DNA from: Neovahlkampfia damariscottae
Taxonomy: Eukaryota > Heterolobosea > Selenaionea > Neovahlkampfiida > Neovahlkampfiidae
Direction of reading: 5' to 3'
Assembly: GCA_016618085.1 (NCBI GenBank)
Contig: JABLTG010000025.1
Location: 62,001-126,000, forward strand
DNA: 64,000 bases
Part shown: positions 42,153-53,592 of the stretch, piece by piece
Numbering within the stretch: the stretch's first letter is position 1
Layout: each line of letters begins with the position of its first letter
The notes under the pieces: generated by a model
What the model was told of the DNA's origin: nothing
Seen by the model: only the letters and a program-made list of their open reading frames with translations
Database searches by the model: none
Position numbers and translations under genes: made by a program

Positions 42153-44570
42153 TTAAAAGACTTCTTCTTGTAATTCAATTTCTTTTGGTGATTTAACCTC
42201 TTTTTTTCTTAATACATTCGCAATTTGATTTCCAACTTTCACTGAAAGTGATTGAAAAACGAAGTAGGCTTTAGGAACAAACATCAAACTGAGAATAATA
42301 ATCAAAGCTAAAAAATTTGCAATGTAAAAAATGATTGACAATGCAATGATGTCTGTTACAATGAACATAATTGGTACAGTCACTAAAAATATCAATGCCA
42401 TTGAAAAAGTCTAAAAATACTCATTAGAATTTTTTTGATTCAGTACTGAAAATGAAAGAAAATGAACTTCATAGAATAATGAAGAGATTGTTCTTGAATA
42501 AATTGATATAATTAAAGCCCAAATTAAAATCAAACATTTGTATCCAATCAAAACACCCATTACAACCGGGTCATCATCACATAAAATGAATTTTGTTGTT
42601 TCTCCGTAAGCCAAATCAAAAATTTGAGGAGGATGAACAAGAGCCCATAAAAGTAATAAAATCTAAAAATAGGTTATGGAAAATTGATTTACTGTTTGGG
42701 CGACTAAGAATACAATCAAATATCTTGCAATGTAACTATTTGATTTGAAGTTACTCTCGTTTTCTGTTGTAACTGCATTTTTACGACCATAGTATCTATA
42801 ATATTTTTGATTTTTAGCGAATAAAGAACCAACAACGAAAACAAAACCATAACTGAAACTATATCCTCTGCAAAGACAAATCGTTAAATTATTGTAATTT
42901 ATCAGTGTTGTTAAAATAACTGAAATCATTAGTAAAATAGAGCCAAATAATATCAATAATAAAGCCCATGGTGTCGCTTTTCTTATTGGTTGTTTTGTAT
43001 AACAAGCCAAAACAAAAATCATGAAAAAAATACATATAATAATAAAACCAGAAGCAATTCCAATCACAGTATAAGTCAACCATTCTGGATATCCAGGAGT
43101 CAAAAAGTCTGTAAACAATATTAAATCCTTGAAAAATTAGTTTTCGTTTGATTGTTACTGTTTTTCCTGCATTGGAATGTGTGGTCAAATTATAATTCTC
43201 CGAAAAGGCAAAATGAACACTAAATGTAGAACGTGTAAAGTTCGTATCAAATAAATCACTTGAGACTCTAGATCTTGTAAATTGTACTTTTGTGACCCCT
43301 AATGATTCAATGAATGTCACGCTTTCTCCAATATTACTATGTTGCCCACCAAGAGCAATATCCAATATCTAAAAGTATATAAGAAGAGAATTAAGCTTAC
43401 TGGAACTCCATAAGATGTATTTCCATAATAATCTCCGACTTCATATTTTCCATTTTGTAGTCTGCCAATTACAAGATCAACTCCGAGGTGATGTGTAGTA
43501 TTTCCGACCTCTTTGAATCCAATTCCAACCCATCCTGTCGCTGAAAAAAGTCAGATAATTATTTTTCTTACTGATTCCTTGTATTTCAAAATCTACATGA
43601 GTTGAGTTGTATCTCCAGTAAAGTTTGTATCGTGAGTGGAATAAATGAGATCTTTGATATTCACCATCTGTTTCATCAAATGGGTTTGTTGAATGTTGTT
43701 TAATTGATTGATAATCGAATAATTTGGATTTGAATTTTTTAACATCTGACAAACTTTGTGGTTTTGTGAATCTTTTGTACGGAAGCAGAAGCAAAACTCT
43801 TGTTAAAGTATCTTTTTTGTTATCAAATGATTCAAGGTGAATTCCAATGGAAGTGTCTAAATTATCAATTGTTTTGTAGATTGAAGTCAAAGTTGAAAGA
43901 ATTTTTTGATTTTTTGTTAATTCAGTGAAGTGTTTCAAAGTTTTGAGTCCGAATAATAGGCGAAGTTCATTGTATTTTCGAATCTTCAGTTTTTGTTCTT
44001 GTGTTAAAAAATTGATAATTTCTTTTTTTTTCAATTTGGTGGCATTGTAAAATTTAATGTGAAGAATTTTCATTGTTAATTCATGTAAAAATAATGATGT
44101 TTCTTTTGAAAATTGATTATTTACAGTTTTTGACTGAGTTGTGAACACTGAAGGAATCCATTCATCAAAAAAAAAGGTTTCAACCAAACTTAACAACGTT
44201 TCATCAGCTCCTACAGTAATATCATCATTATTATCTAATAGACTCTTTTTTTTCATCATATTAATTCGTAATTTATGTTCATCTAAAAGTCTTGTGAAAA
44301 GACTTTTTTTCTCCGATTGATTTGGCAATAATTTTACAAGTTTCTTCAATTTTGGAATATCTAAGACTTTACTTTCAAGAGACTCTGATATAGTTAGTGA
44401 ATAATTATAAGATTACTTTGTGAGCTTTGGAAAAGATGGAAAAAATGTTTTTGTTGAAAGTTTATCGTTGAAACAGAATTTTCCTGGAATAGGTCTATTT
44501 TGTTTTCACATCCGCTCACTAGTAGCGCTATTGTTAGCAACAGAAACAACTTCAAGTTATTGAGTATCAT
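42153..44570 (-). CDS. DOMON-domain class C GPCR-like receptor
   Basis: About eight exons encode some 700 aa. A signal peptide (LKLFLLLTIALLVSGC) opens the protein, followed by a 270-residue helical ectodomain of unknown type. A DOMON domain comes next: YKLYWRYNSTHVDFEIQG, then GWVGIGFKEVG, LVIGRLQNGKYEVGDYY, and LFDTNFTRSTFSVHFAFS. The C-terminus is a seven-helix block starting PEWLTYTVIGIASGF. It has KATPWALLLILFGSI, CRGYSFSYGFVFVVGSLFAKN and KYYRYYG, as in class C (GABA-B/mGluR, 7TM_3) receptors. DOMON domains bind heme or sugars. A short cytosolic tail follows. CCAAT at about 44591 lies 20 bp upstream. The stop is 10 bp from that of the convergent gene. Confidence 0.72.
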
Positions 44571-44744
44571 TCCAACGTATTGTTGAGCCGACCAATGAGC
44601 GCAAAGAAATTAAAAGATACGAAAAAAGAATTTTTCCGGAGAATTCAGAAAAGAACAAAAATCTTGAAAGAACAAAAAATTAGAGAAACGAAATATTAAT
44701 AACTCCGATCCAATCAAATAAAACCTTCTATTGTTCAACGACAT

Positions 44745-46579
44745 TCATTTTGGAGGAACCCATCCTCCAAATTTCTTTTCCAAAGCAATAGCAACTGCAA
44801 CAGTAAGAACATCATTTCCAGGAGCAGAAACAATTTGAATTCCAAGAGGCAAACCATTTTCATTCAATCCCAAAGGTACTTGGGTCACAGGAGTTGTCAT
44901 CATGTTAAAAATGCCTTGTAAAACCCAAGAAATTGGATAAATCTTTGGTTGATTATGCTTTGGAACAGGTGTCATATAACTTGGAAAAACCAAAACAGTA
45001 TCATTTCCAAGCATGTTTATCAATTTTTCTCTCATTTCTTCACCTAATTTATAATATTTTTCTAATCTTTCTGGCATTAATTTTTGAATGTATTCAATGT
45101 AACATAAAATGATGCATGGAAGAGTAAAATCTGATTGTTGTTGATTTAAAAGTTTGTATAATTCAACAAACACATTTGGTTTACCTAAATTCTCCCAATG
45201 ACCAGGTCCTCCTCTTGAATCAATTTCTAATAACGCAGCCCAAATATCAACCTTTCTTTTTTGAGATTTAATTTATTTCTTACAGCTTCTTCCATATGTT
45301 CAATTTTTTTAACATCTCTTCTAATTTCACAACCCAAATTTGTTAATTCAGTGACAACCTTTTTTTGAATGTTTACAACATCCCTTGTAAAATGCATTAA
45401 AAAAATATCAATTTCTTCAATTGAGATGACTTTGATTTTTTTTAAATCAACATTGGAAGGATCACCTCTTATTCTTCCTTCTGATAAAATTTTTAAGAGA
45501 GGCCATAAATCTTCAGATTTTTTGCAAATAGGTCCTGTACATAAATATTTATCAGCTTCACCATAAGTGCCTGGAAATTGTCCTTTATTTGAAATAGCCA
45601 ATCCTGTTGCTTTATGTCCAAAAACACCCTATCAAAGATTTTTATTCAAAGAGAATTGTTACATTGAAGTATGCTGGTATTCTGATTGAACCACCAATGT
45701 CTGAACCAATTCCAATCGGAGTACATCCAGATCCAACAGTACAACCTTCTCCACCTGAAGAACCTCCTGCAGTCCTTTCCAGATCATATGGATTATTAGT
45801 TCTTCCATAAACTTCATTATTTGCTTCAATCCACATGCAAATTTCAGAAACATTTGTATTTCCTAAAATTATGAACCCAGCTTGTTTCATTAATTTAACA
45901 ACATCAGCATCTTCTTTAGAGATTTCATTTATTCTACTGACAAGTCCACTTGAATTTTTCATATCTTTCACTTGAATATTTTCTTTTATGCTACATGGAA
46001 CTCCAAAATAAGGATGTTTTTTGTATAACTCATCCAAGTTGGATGTATTTGAAATGATTTCATCGACTTTTTTGGCTTCTTTGATGGCATCTTCAAATCT
46101 TTCATTTACCATAGCATTTAATTTTGGATTTACTTGTTTAATATGTGAAATATGTTCTTCAATTAATTTCAAGGATGTTACTCTTTTGAGTTTTAATAGA
46201 TTGACCATTTGTAATCCTGATAATCTTAAAATTTGCGGAACTTCAACATCTAAATGTGTAATTAAAATTTCTTCAACTGATGAAGTCATGACAGTGGAGC
46301 GTTTTTCAACTAGATTCAAATTTAAAAAAAAAAAAAAAATTCACCTTTGAGTTTTAAAGTTTTGACTTTCAAATTATTTTTGTATACATCAATGGCTGTT
46401 TTCCAGTCTTTTTCATTTTCTATTGTGATCCATTCATTTTCTTCATCAAGAAAAAAGAGTTTGCAAGGAATTTTGATATATTTTTGAATAATGTCACGGA
46501 GTTTTTTATTTTCATCAACTGAGATTCGAATAATTGAATCAGGGAAATAAATTTTGAGAGAAATACTTGTTATTAACAT
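44745..46579 (-). CDS. PB1 domain fused to amidase-signature hydrolase (FAAH-like)
   Basis: About four exons encode some 560 aa. Residues 1-75 form a PB1-type domain: SLKIYFPDSIIRISVDENKK, LFFLDEENEWITIENEKDWK and VKTLKLK. A 36-nt intron joins this to the amidase signature: catalytic Lys in VPCSIKENIQV, AGGSSGGEG, and GSDIGGSIRIP carrying the cis-Ser and nucleophile Ser. The tail has FPSYMTPVPKHNQ and TQVPLGLNENGLPLGIQIV, as in fatty-acid amide hydrolase 2. It should hydrolyse lipid or other amides. PB1 domains pair with other PB1 proteins, so the fusion suggests recruitment to a complex. ATTGG at about 46613 and CCAAT at about 46629 lie upstream. Confidence 0.8.
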
Positions 46580-46748
46580 CAAACAAATCAAAATGGAATA
46601 GTGGAAGTATTATTGGACAAAAGAACATCCAATAAAAAGGCAGTGGTAAAATATTGAAGAAAGTTTTTTTCAATTTTCTTTAAAAATAACGATGCTTTAC
46701 CTTAGATGTCATTTTATGAACCTACTTTTCATTGGATAAACAAAAAAC

Positions 46749-47601
46749 ATGAGGAAAAAAATTATTTTTCCAAAACTATATAAAAACGCAAATAGTCCAA
46801 AACTATTAGAATTAATACCAAAAATTGATTTCTTCAAGAACAAAACTTCACCAATAATTACAGTTGAAAAATCAACCCATGACAAAGTCAATGTTTATGA
46901 CAACAGAGCAATCAAAAACAATAAACCAACTGAAAAACCAATTCATAGTTATAAAAGGATTTTAAAAGAACCAGTTCTTCAACCAAACGCAGCTGTTTTA
47001 TTATTGTTTTTTAAAAATAAAAACCAAGAAAACTCCATAGCCTTCATAGAAAGAGCAGACCGTGGTTCTCATGCTGGAGAACTGGCTTTTCCAGGTGGAA
47101 AATTAGACTCAAATGAAACATTAGAAGAATGTGCTCTCAGAGAAACAGAAGAAGAAATATTCATCCCAAGAAGTGGAATAACAATTTTGAATCAAATTCC
47201 TTCTGTTGTTACAGTGACCACAAAAAAAAAAGTCAAAGTAAATCAATTGAATTTATAAATTCTAACTTTAAAAAAAGCCATTTGTTGGTACCTTTGATCG
47301 AAATAGCCTTAATTCATGGAGTTTTCAAACGTCTGAAGTTAAGCAAGTCATTGAAGTTTCTTTGAAAGATATCATTGAACATTTTGAAGAAAGGGGTTCT
47401 TTTTTATTCCGTCATAATGATGAGCATACTCATGAATGTAAATTTCAAAATTATCAACTAAAATCTTGTTTGACAGTTTTTGGACCAGTTTTTCATATTT
47501 CTGAAGATATGAAGCTTCATGGTCATAAAGAAGGAACTATATGGGGTATGACTGCAAGAATATTGACATATTTCTTGAAAGAACTTGAAGAAAATCTATG
47601 A
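46749..47601 (+). CDS. CoA-type Nudix hydrolase (CoA diphosphatase, NUDT7/8-like)
   Basis: Two exons joined by an intron of about 41 nt (from about 47237 to 47278) give about 265 aa. The Nudix box is GGKLDSNETLEECALRETEE. It is preceded by ERADRGSHAGELAFPGG, the UPF0035/NuCoA signature of enzymes that cleave CoA and acyl-CoA to 4-phosphopantetheine compounds and adenosine 3',5'-bisphosphate. After the splice comes KPFVGTFDRNSLNSW. The tail has GPVFHISEDMKLHGHKEGTIWG. It has no C-terminal SKL. Peroxisomal NUDT7 controls CoA levels. The location next to a bifunctional beta-oxidation enzyme is suggestive. The start ATG follows ATTGG at about 46732. Confidence 0.88.
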
Positions 47602-47691
47602 ACCAGACACTGAAGTAAACCTTTCTTTTAAATTTCCATTTGTTTTCTTATTGGTTGTTTTTGTGTGGATTTTTTATTTATCATTAAGAGA

Positions 47692-50044
47692 ATGGATCAT
47701 CAACAAATTGAAAGAAGAAAAGAAATTCTTTTGTCACATTTAAAAAGTGAAAAAATGATTGAAAAATTTGGAACAAGTTCAAAAAGCAAACAACAAGTTG
47801 TAAATTCAACATTGACAAAACAAGGTGTTTGTGTGATTTATTTAAATAATCCACCTGTTAATGCATGTTCAAATGATCTTTTACAAGGTTTAGAAAGAGA
47901 ATTTGACAAGGCTATTTTGAACAAGGACTGTAGAGCGATTGTTTTGGCTTCAAAAATTAAAAGATTTTTTGTAGCTGGTGCTGATATTTCTGTGATACAA
48001 AAACTTCAAGGTTTTTTTTGAAACAATTTTTTTGACACTTTAAAGATGAACCAAAAAAATTAAAACAATGGGCTTTAGCTGCAAATGCTTTAATGAATAA
48101 AATTGAAAGTAGCTCAAAACCAACAGTAGCAGCAATCCCAGGAATTACTTTAGGAGGTGGTTTAGAAATTTCAATGGCTTGTAATGGAAGAATTTGTACA
48201 CCTGAATCTACATTAGGTTTACCTGAATTAAATATTGGTTTAATACCTGGATGGGGTGGTACACAAAGATTACCAAGATTAGTAGGTGTAAAAAAAGCAC
48301 TTGACATGATGATTGTAACAAACTTTTTCTTTAACTTTTTTAGAAATCACAAAACGTCAAAGGAGAAGAAGCAAAATCAATCGGATTGGTTGATGACTGT
48401 GTTGATGAATCAAATTTACTTTCAAGAGCATGTGAATTAGCTTCAGAAATGGTTTCATCAAAAAGTAGAAGAAGAATGTCTTTATACCTTTATGAAAATT
48501 TGAATTATGAAAAAGATATTCCTTTTATTAAAGAATTGAAGAAAAAAATAGTTGCTCAAGATTTACATGTTCCACACTTCAAAGCATGTATTGATGCAGT
48601 TTGGGTTGGTATTGAGGAAAATGGTAAGTGTGATTTTTTCAATTTATTTTTTTTGTAGGTTTATTAGGTTTAGACGAAGAACATGATCAATTTCTTACTT
48701 GTGCATATTCAGATTCATCAAGAGCATTAATTCATTATTTCTTTGCTCAAAGATCAGTCACAAAAATCCCAAATGTTCCAAAAAATACAAAACCAAAAAT
48801 GATCAAAAAAATATGTGTTATTGGTGGTGGTTTAATGGTAAAAAAATCAAATTTTTTTAAAAGTTTCTCAGGGATCTGGAATTGCAACAGCTTGTTTACT
48901 TGGTGATTATCAAGTTACTTTGAAAGAAATCAATGAAAAATTCTTAAGTTCAGGATTACAAAGAATTAAAGAAAATTTAAGTAAAAGATTAAAATCAAAG
49001 AGATTAACACAAGAAAAATTTGATAAAATGATGTCAAATTTATCAGGAACTATTGAATATGAAAATTTCAAGCAATTTGATTTGGTAATTGAAGCTGTCT
49101 TTGAAAATTTAAAATTAAAACAAGAAATCTTTCAAACTCTTGAAAAAGTTTGCTCCAGTGATTGCATTTTAGCTTCAAACACATCAACTATTGATATTGA
49201 TTTGATTGGTGAAAAAACCAAATCTCAAGACAGAATTATTGGTCTTCACTTTTTCTCACCTGCTCATGTCATGCAATTATTAGAAATTGTAAAACCAAAA
49301 TCAACTTCAATGGAAACTTTAATTGCTTCACTTGAATTTGGAAAAAGAATTAAAAAAACAACAGTTGTTGTTGGAAATTGTATTGGATTTGTTGTCAATA
49401 GAGTATTTTATCCATATGGAATTGCTGCTTGTTGGATGGTTGATAATGGAATTCATCCTTATAGAATTGATACAGTAACAAAAAGTAAAGTTCAAATGCC
49501 AACTGGACCTTTTATGTTGTATGATATGATTGGAATTGATGTTTTTTCACATGTTGGAGCATCAATGTCTGGTGGTTATGATCATTTAAAATATCCAATT
49601 GGAATCGTCAATCAAATGGTTGAAGCCAAAAATTTTGGACAAAAAACCGGAAGTGGATTTTACGTCTATGAAAGTAGAAAACCAACAGAAAATAAAGAAA
49701 TTGGTGAATTTATCAAAAAAGCAAAATCAAATGCTCCAAAATCAACAAATTTATCTTTGTCAGATGAAGAGATTATTGAAATTTTATTTTATCCTTGTAT
49801 TAATGAAGCATGTAGAATTGTTGAAGAAAATTTAGTTTACAGAGCTTCTGATATTGATATCGCAACTTGTTTAGGAATGGGATTCCCAAAACATCTCGGA
49901 GGATTGATGAAATATGGTGATTTGATTGGATCAAAAAAAATCTTTGAAAAATTAGAATCACTTCATAAAAAATTTGGTGAAGATTTATTCAAACCTTCAA
50001 ATTATTTAAAAGAACGTGCATTAAATAATAAATCACTTTATTAA
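47692..50044 (+). CDS. Second bifunctional beta-oxidation enzyme (MFP-like)
   Basis: Five exons encode about 730 aa. The crotonase part reads FFVAGADISVI, AIPGITLGGGLEISM, GLIPGWGGTQRLPRL; the dehydrogenase part begins KICVIGGGLM/GSGIATACLLGD, split by a 27-nt-class intron, and continues SNTSTIDID, GLHFFSPAHVM and GNCIGFVVNRV. It should catalyse the same steps as the paralogue at 19171-21312. Unlike that copy it ends SLY, not SKL. The N-terminus has RKEILLSHL, close to a PTS2 but with Lys at the second position, so targeting is open. The ATG at 47692 was chosen over earlier in-frame codons that are not ATG. Confidence 0.93.
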
Positions 50045-50053
50045 ATTTTTCAA

Positions 50054-51718
50054 TTACAAACGACTCATTCTCATTGTAGCTCTAACTCCAAAGTCTAGCA
50101 TCACTTCTTCACTACCACCTCCAATAGCTAGTACTCTTACATCTCTATAAATTCTTTCAACTCTTTCTCCTTGTCCACCTCTTGAATATCCAAGACCTCC
50201 AAATATTTGTACTGCTTCTCTAGCACAATTTTCAACTAATTTTGTCGTTTGTACTTTTAAAAATGAAATATCACCACCTAATTTAATATTTTGTTCTTCA
50301 TGTGACATTTGACACATTTGATAAGTAATGTATTCCAACCAAGACCACGCTGATTCAATTTGACGAATCATATCACCAAGTTTTTGACGAATCACTTGAT
50401 GTTCAATTAATTTCTTTCCAAATGTTTTTCTTTTGAATGCATATCTATAAGCATCTTCATAACACACTCTAGCATATCTTAATGCTTGAACTATTCCTCC
50501 CCAACTTTTAAATTAAATCAAAAAAAACTGTTATTTACCGCTCATGATTAAAGTTATACATTACGTATTTAAAACCTTCATTTTCATTTCCTATTAAATT
50601 TTCAGTTGGTACTTTTACATTCTCAAAAGTTACATAACTTGTACCAGAAGACCAAGATCCTTGCATTTGTAATCTTCTAGTTTTTACACCAATCATTTCT
50701 TTTTCAACTAAAAATACAGAAATACCAGACATCCCTGGTCCTCCTGTTCTTGCAGCAACTGTAAAATAATCACCCCATATTCCATTTGTTATGAACTAAA
50801 AATCATAAATTGATCAAATATTTCTTTACTTTTTTTTCTCCATTCAAAATATAAAATTTTCCGTCTGATGATTTCTTCGCAGTTGTTGATAAACTAGCAA
50901 CATCAGAACCAGCATTTGGTTCAGTGACTGCCAAACAAATCATTTTTTCACCACTTAAACAAGAAGGAACAACTATTTAAATTAAATCTTAATCAATTTA
51001 ATTCAATACCTTTATCTTGTAAATATTGAGAAGCAAAATTAATAATTGGTGATAATCCAATCGTATGCGTGACAAAGATATTTCCCAGTACACCAAAAGA
51101 AGCACATTTACTCATTTGATCTATTAAAATAAGTTCATGAAAATAATTATATTCATCAGGAGAAATTCCATTTAAAATTTCCGCATTTGGAATATATTTT
51201 TTTGGCCATTTTCCAAATAATCCAGATAATAAACCAACATCTCCACATCTAATTCTGAAACTTTTTGGTACTTCTTTTTTTACATCTTCCCATTCAAATG
51301 TATTTGGTAGTAATTCTTTTTCAGTGAATTCTTTGACTGCTTGGTTGAATTTGAAATGTGATTTATTGTAATATGGTGAAGGGCTTCCTTGTAACCATTT
51401 TGGTTCTGAATAAGGAATGAACTCTTTTTTGTTCTTTTTTTTTATTTGTTCTTCTTCAATGATTTCACCAATAAATAATTTGTCATGATATTTTTTCAAA
51501 ACAGAAGATTTATGAAATGATTCAAATTCTTTAGTTGCTTCTTTTCCTGCCATATCTAAAAGAACTTGTTTTCCACCTTTCAAAAAAATATAAATTAAAA
51601 ATTGTTTACCTGGATGGAGAATAGCAAATTTAGTGATGTCATAAACATTATTGTCGATTATAATCCAACTGGATATTTTTGTGTTGTGATCAGAAACTTG
51701 TTCTCTTGTAAAACTCAT
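50054..51718 (-). CDS. Cytochrome b5-acyl-CoA dehydrogenase fusion, peroxisomal type
   Basis: About five exons encode some 500 aa. Residues 1-80 form a cytochrome b5 domain: VSDHNTKISSWIIIDNNVYDITKFAILHPG with both heme His (HPG, and ESFHKSS after the first splice). The acyl-CoA dehydrogenase follows: ICLAVTEPNAGSDVASL, FITNGIWGDY, FENVKVPTENLIG, FKRKTFGKKLIEHQ, and AVQIFGGLGYSRGGQGERVE-RIYRDVR with the FAD-binding Arg/Gly. It ends SRL, a PTS1 variant, so peroxisomal import is likely. Fungi have similar b5-ACADs. Start at 51718, just below ATTGG at 51737-51741; the in-frame ATG at 51766 is above the box and was rejected. The stop is 9 bp from the convergent MFP gene. Confidence 0.9.
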
Positions 51719-51830
51719 TTTTGATTTCTTAGTTTGATTGGTCATCCAAACAAAACATCGAATCAAATAAAAACTTTCAAAAAGTACAAAAAAAAATAAG
51801 CTTTTTTAAAAACTGGTTGGAAAATTGAAT

Positions 51831-53416
51831 TTATTTTTTTTTATCTTTTTTTTCTTTCTTTTCTTTTTTTTCCTTCTTTTCTTTTTTTTCTCCTTTGTCT
51901 TTCTTTTCTTTCTTTTCCTTCTTTTCTTTTTTCTTTTCCTTTTTTTTTTCTTCTTCATCATCGGAGTCATCTCTTTTTCTTTTTTTTTTTTTTGATTTTT
52001 CAATTGTAACATCATTTGAATCATCATGAATTTTTCCGTTTTCTGATTTTAATTTTGCGGAATGGTCAACTGATCTGTCAACTTGTTTAGCATTTGAAGA
52101 ACCTTTTGGTAAAGCAGAAACAGGCTTTGTTGCTAAACCTTCTAAAGTTGCTAATCTATTTTCAACAATATCTTTTGAAGGTAAACCAATTGTAACTGAA
52201 TCTTTTTCACCTAAAGCATCAACACGTGAAGATAAAGAACATTTAGCAGCTAAAACACGAGCAATTCTTCCTTTGTTTTTGTTTGAAGCTTGTCCAATGA
52301 GTGAAGCATGATAAATGAGACCATATTTTGGAGTATTATGTTTAGCTTTTAAAGCTCTGAATAAAGCTTTTTCAGCTCCTAAAATTTGTAAAGTTGAAGC
52401 AGGTTGTTTAGCTAAATTAATTAAAGAACCAGCATGACTAATTAAACGAGCACCAACAAGTTCACCAACAACGTGTGTTAAATTTGGAGCAATTGCTTGC
52501 ATACGGTTTTTCAAATATTCAAAAAGTTTCATTCTATAATCATTCAAAGCAACTACTTCTTCAGCTAAAGTACAAACACTTTCAACATCTTCTTCATTGA
52601 TTTCTGTACCCATGGAAATTTTAACTGCTTCTTCAACGTTATGAGCCATATCTTCTGGTAAAACATCTGTTAAATCACCTGATAATTTTTCTTGTCTATT
52701 TCTAAGAATCAAAACTGATTTTGCATATAAAATATTATCATTAATGATTTTAGCTAATTCTGGAAAATGCCATCCATACCATTCTTTAACTCTCATTGCA
52801 TAAATGTTTAATTCTTTATCTAAATCATCAAGTAAATTAATTGCTTGAACAATCATTGTATCAACTTTGTCAGGTGTAAATTTTAATTTATAACGATAAA
52901 GAGTATGTGAAATACCAACACTCATATTTCTAAGATCAACATCTGATGCTTCTTCTTTTAAAAGTGATCCTACTTGTGCACGAATTCCACGCATAAGTTC
53001 AATAACTTTTGAGTCATAGATACAAGTTATTCCTAATTTATCTTGAATAGCTGAACCCAAAGCTTTGTCATATACAGCTAATTCTCCTGATTTCTTTCAT
53101 TATTGTTAAAAAAAAAAAAATGCTCACTTTGGACATTGAGTCTTTCAAGAAAGTTTTGAGAGTGTTACTGACTTTTCCTTCAACAATACCTGATAATGAT
53201 TCAATAGCATCTTGTGTATTTTCGAATCTGACAAATGATTTTAAGCTTACACTGAAATTTTAATTTTGTTAAATTATTTTTTTTTTTTGTTTACGTTTTT
53301 TTAGCAACTTCTGGAGTTTCGAATGCTGCGTCAATTTTATCAACTGATTTTAATGCGGATTTATCTAAAAGTTTGAATAAAGCGAATCCTGATGCAGTTT
53401 CATAAAGGATTAACAT
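51831..53416 (-). CDS. NOP58: Nucleolar box C/D snoRNP protein NOP58
   Basis: Three exons give about 490 aa. The start MLILYETASGFALFKLLDK is the NOP5/NOP58 N-terminus. Then come the coiled-coil with WYGWHFPELAKII, the NOP domain GAEKALFRALKAKHNTPKYGLIYH-type stretch with ISHAGSLINLAKQPAS, and KGRIARVLAAKCSLSSRVD. A long KKE-repeat tail (KKEKKEKKEKKD) follows, as in NOP58 and NOP56. It holds C/D guide RNAs with fibrillarin and 15.5K and is needed for rRNA 2'-O-methylation. Introns lie near 53093-53126 and 53252-53297. The CCAATCA box at 53447-53453 puts the start at 53416. Confidence 0.96.
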
Positions 53417-53592
53417 TTTGTTACAAAAAGTTTTTGAGCAAATTAACCAATCAGGTTTAACTAATTTGACCAATGGTTTTTTATCAGAAAGAGAATTTTT
53501 TCTATGAACAATTTTTTAGCAATTTTTCACAAAAATAAATATTCTGCCTTTCTCTTAAAAACCTTTGCTTTTGATTGGTTTATTATTTTTTG

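Noticed and set aside
51831-52027. Long Lys/Glu repeat block read as a separate basic protein in a second frame
   Set aside because: It is the KKE-repeat tail of NOP58 in its proper frame; the other frame is a low-complexity shadow.
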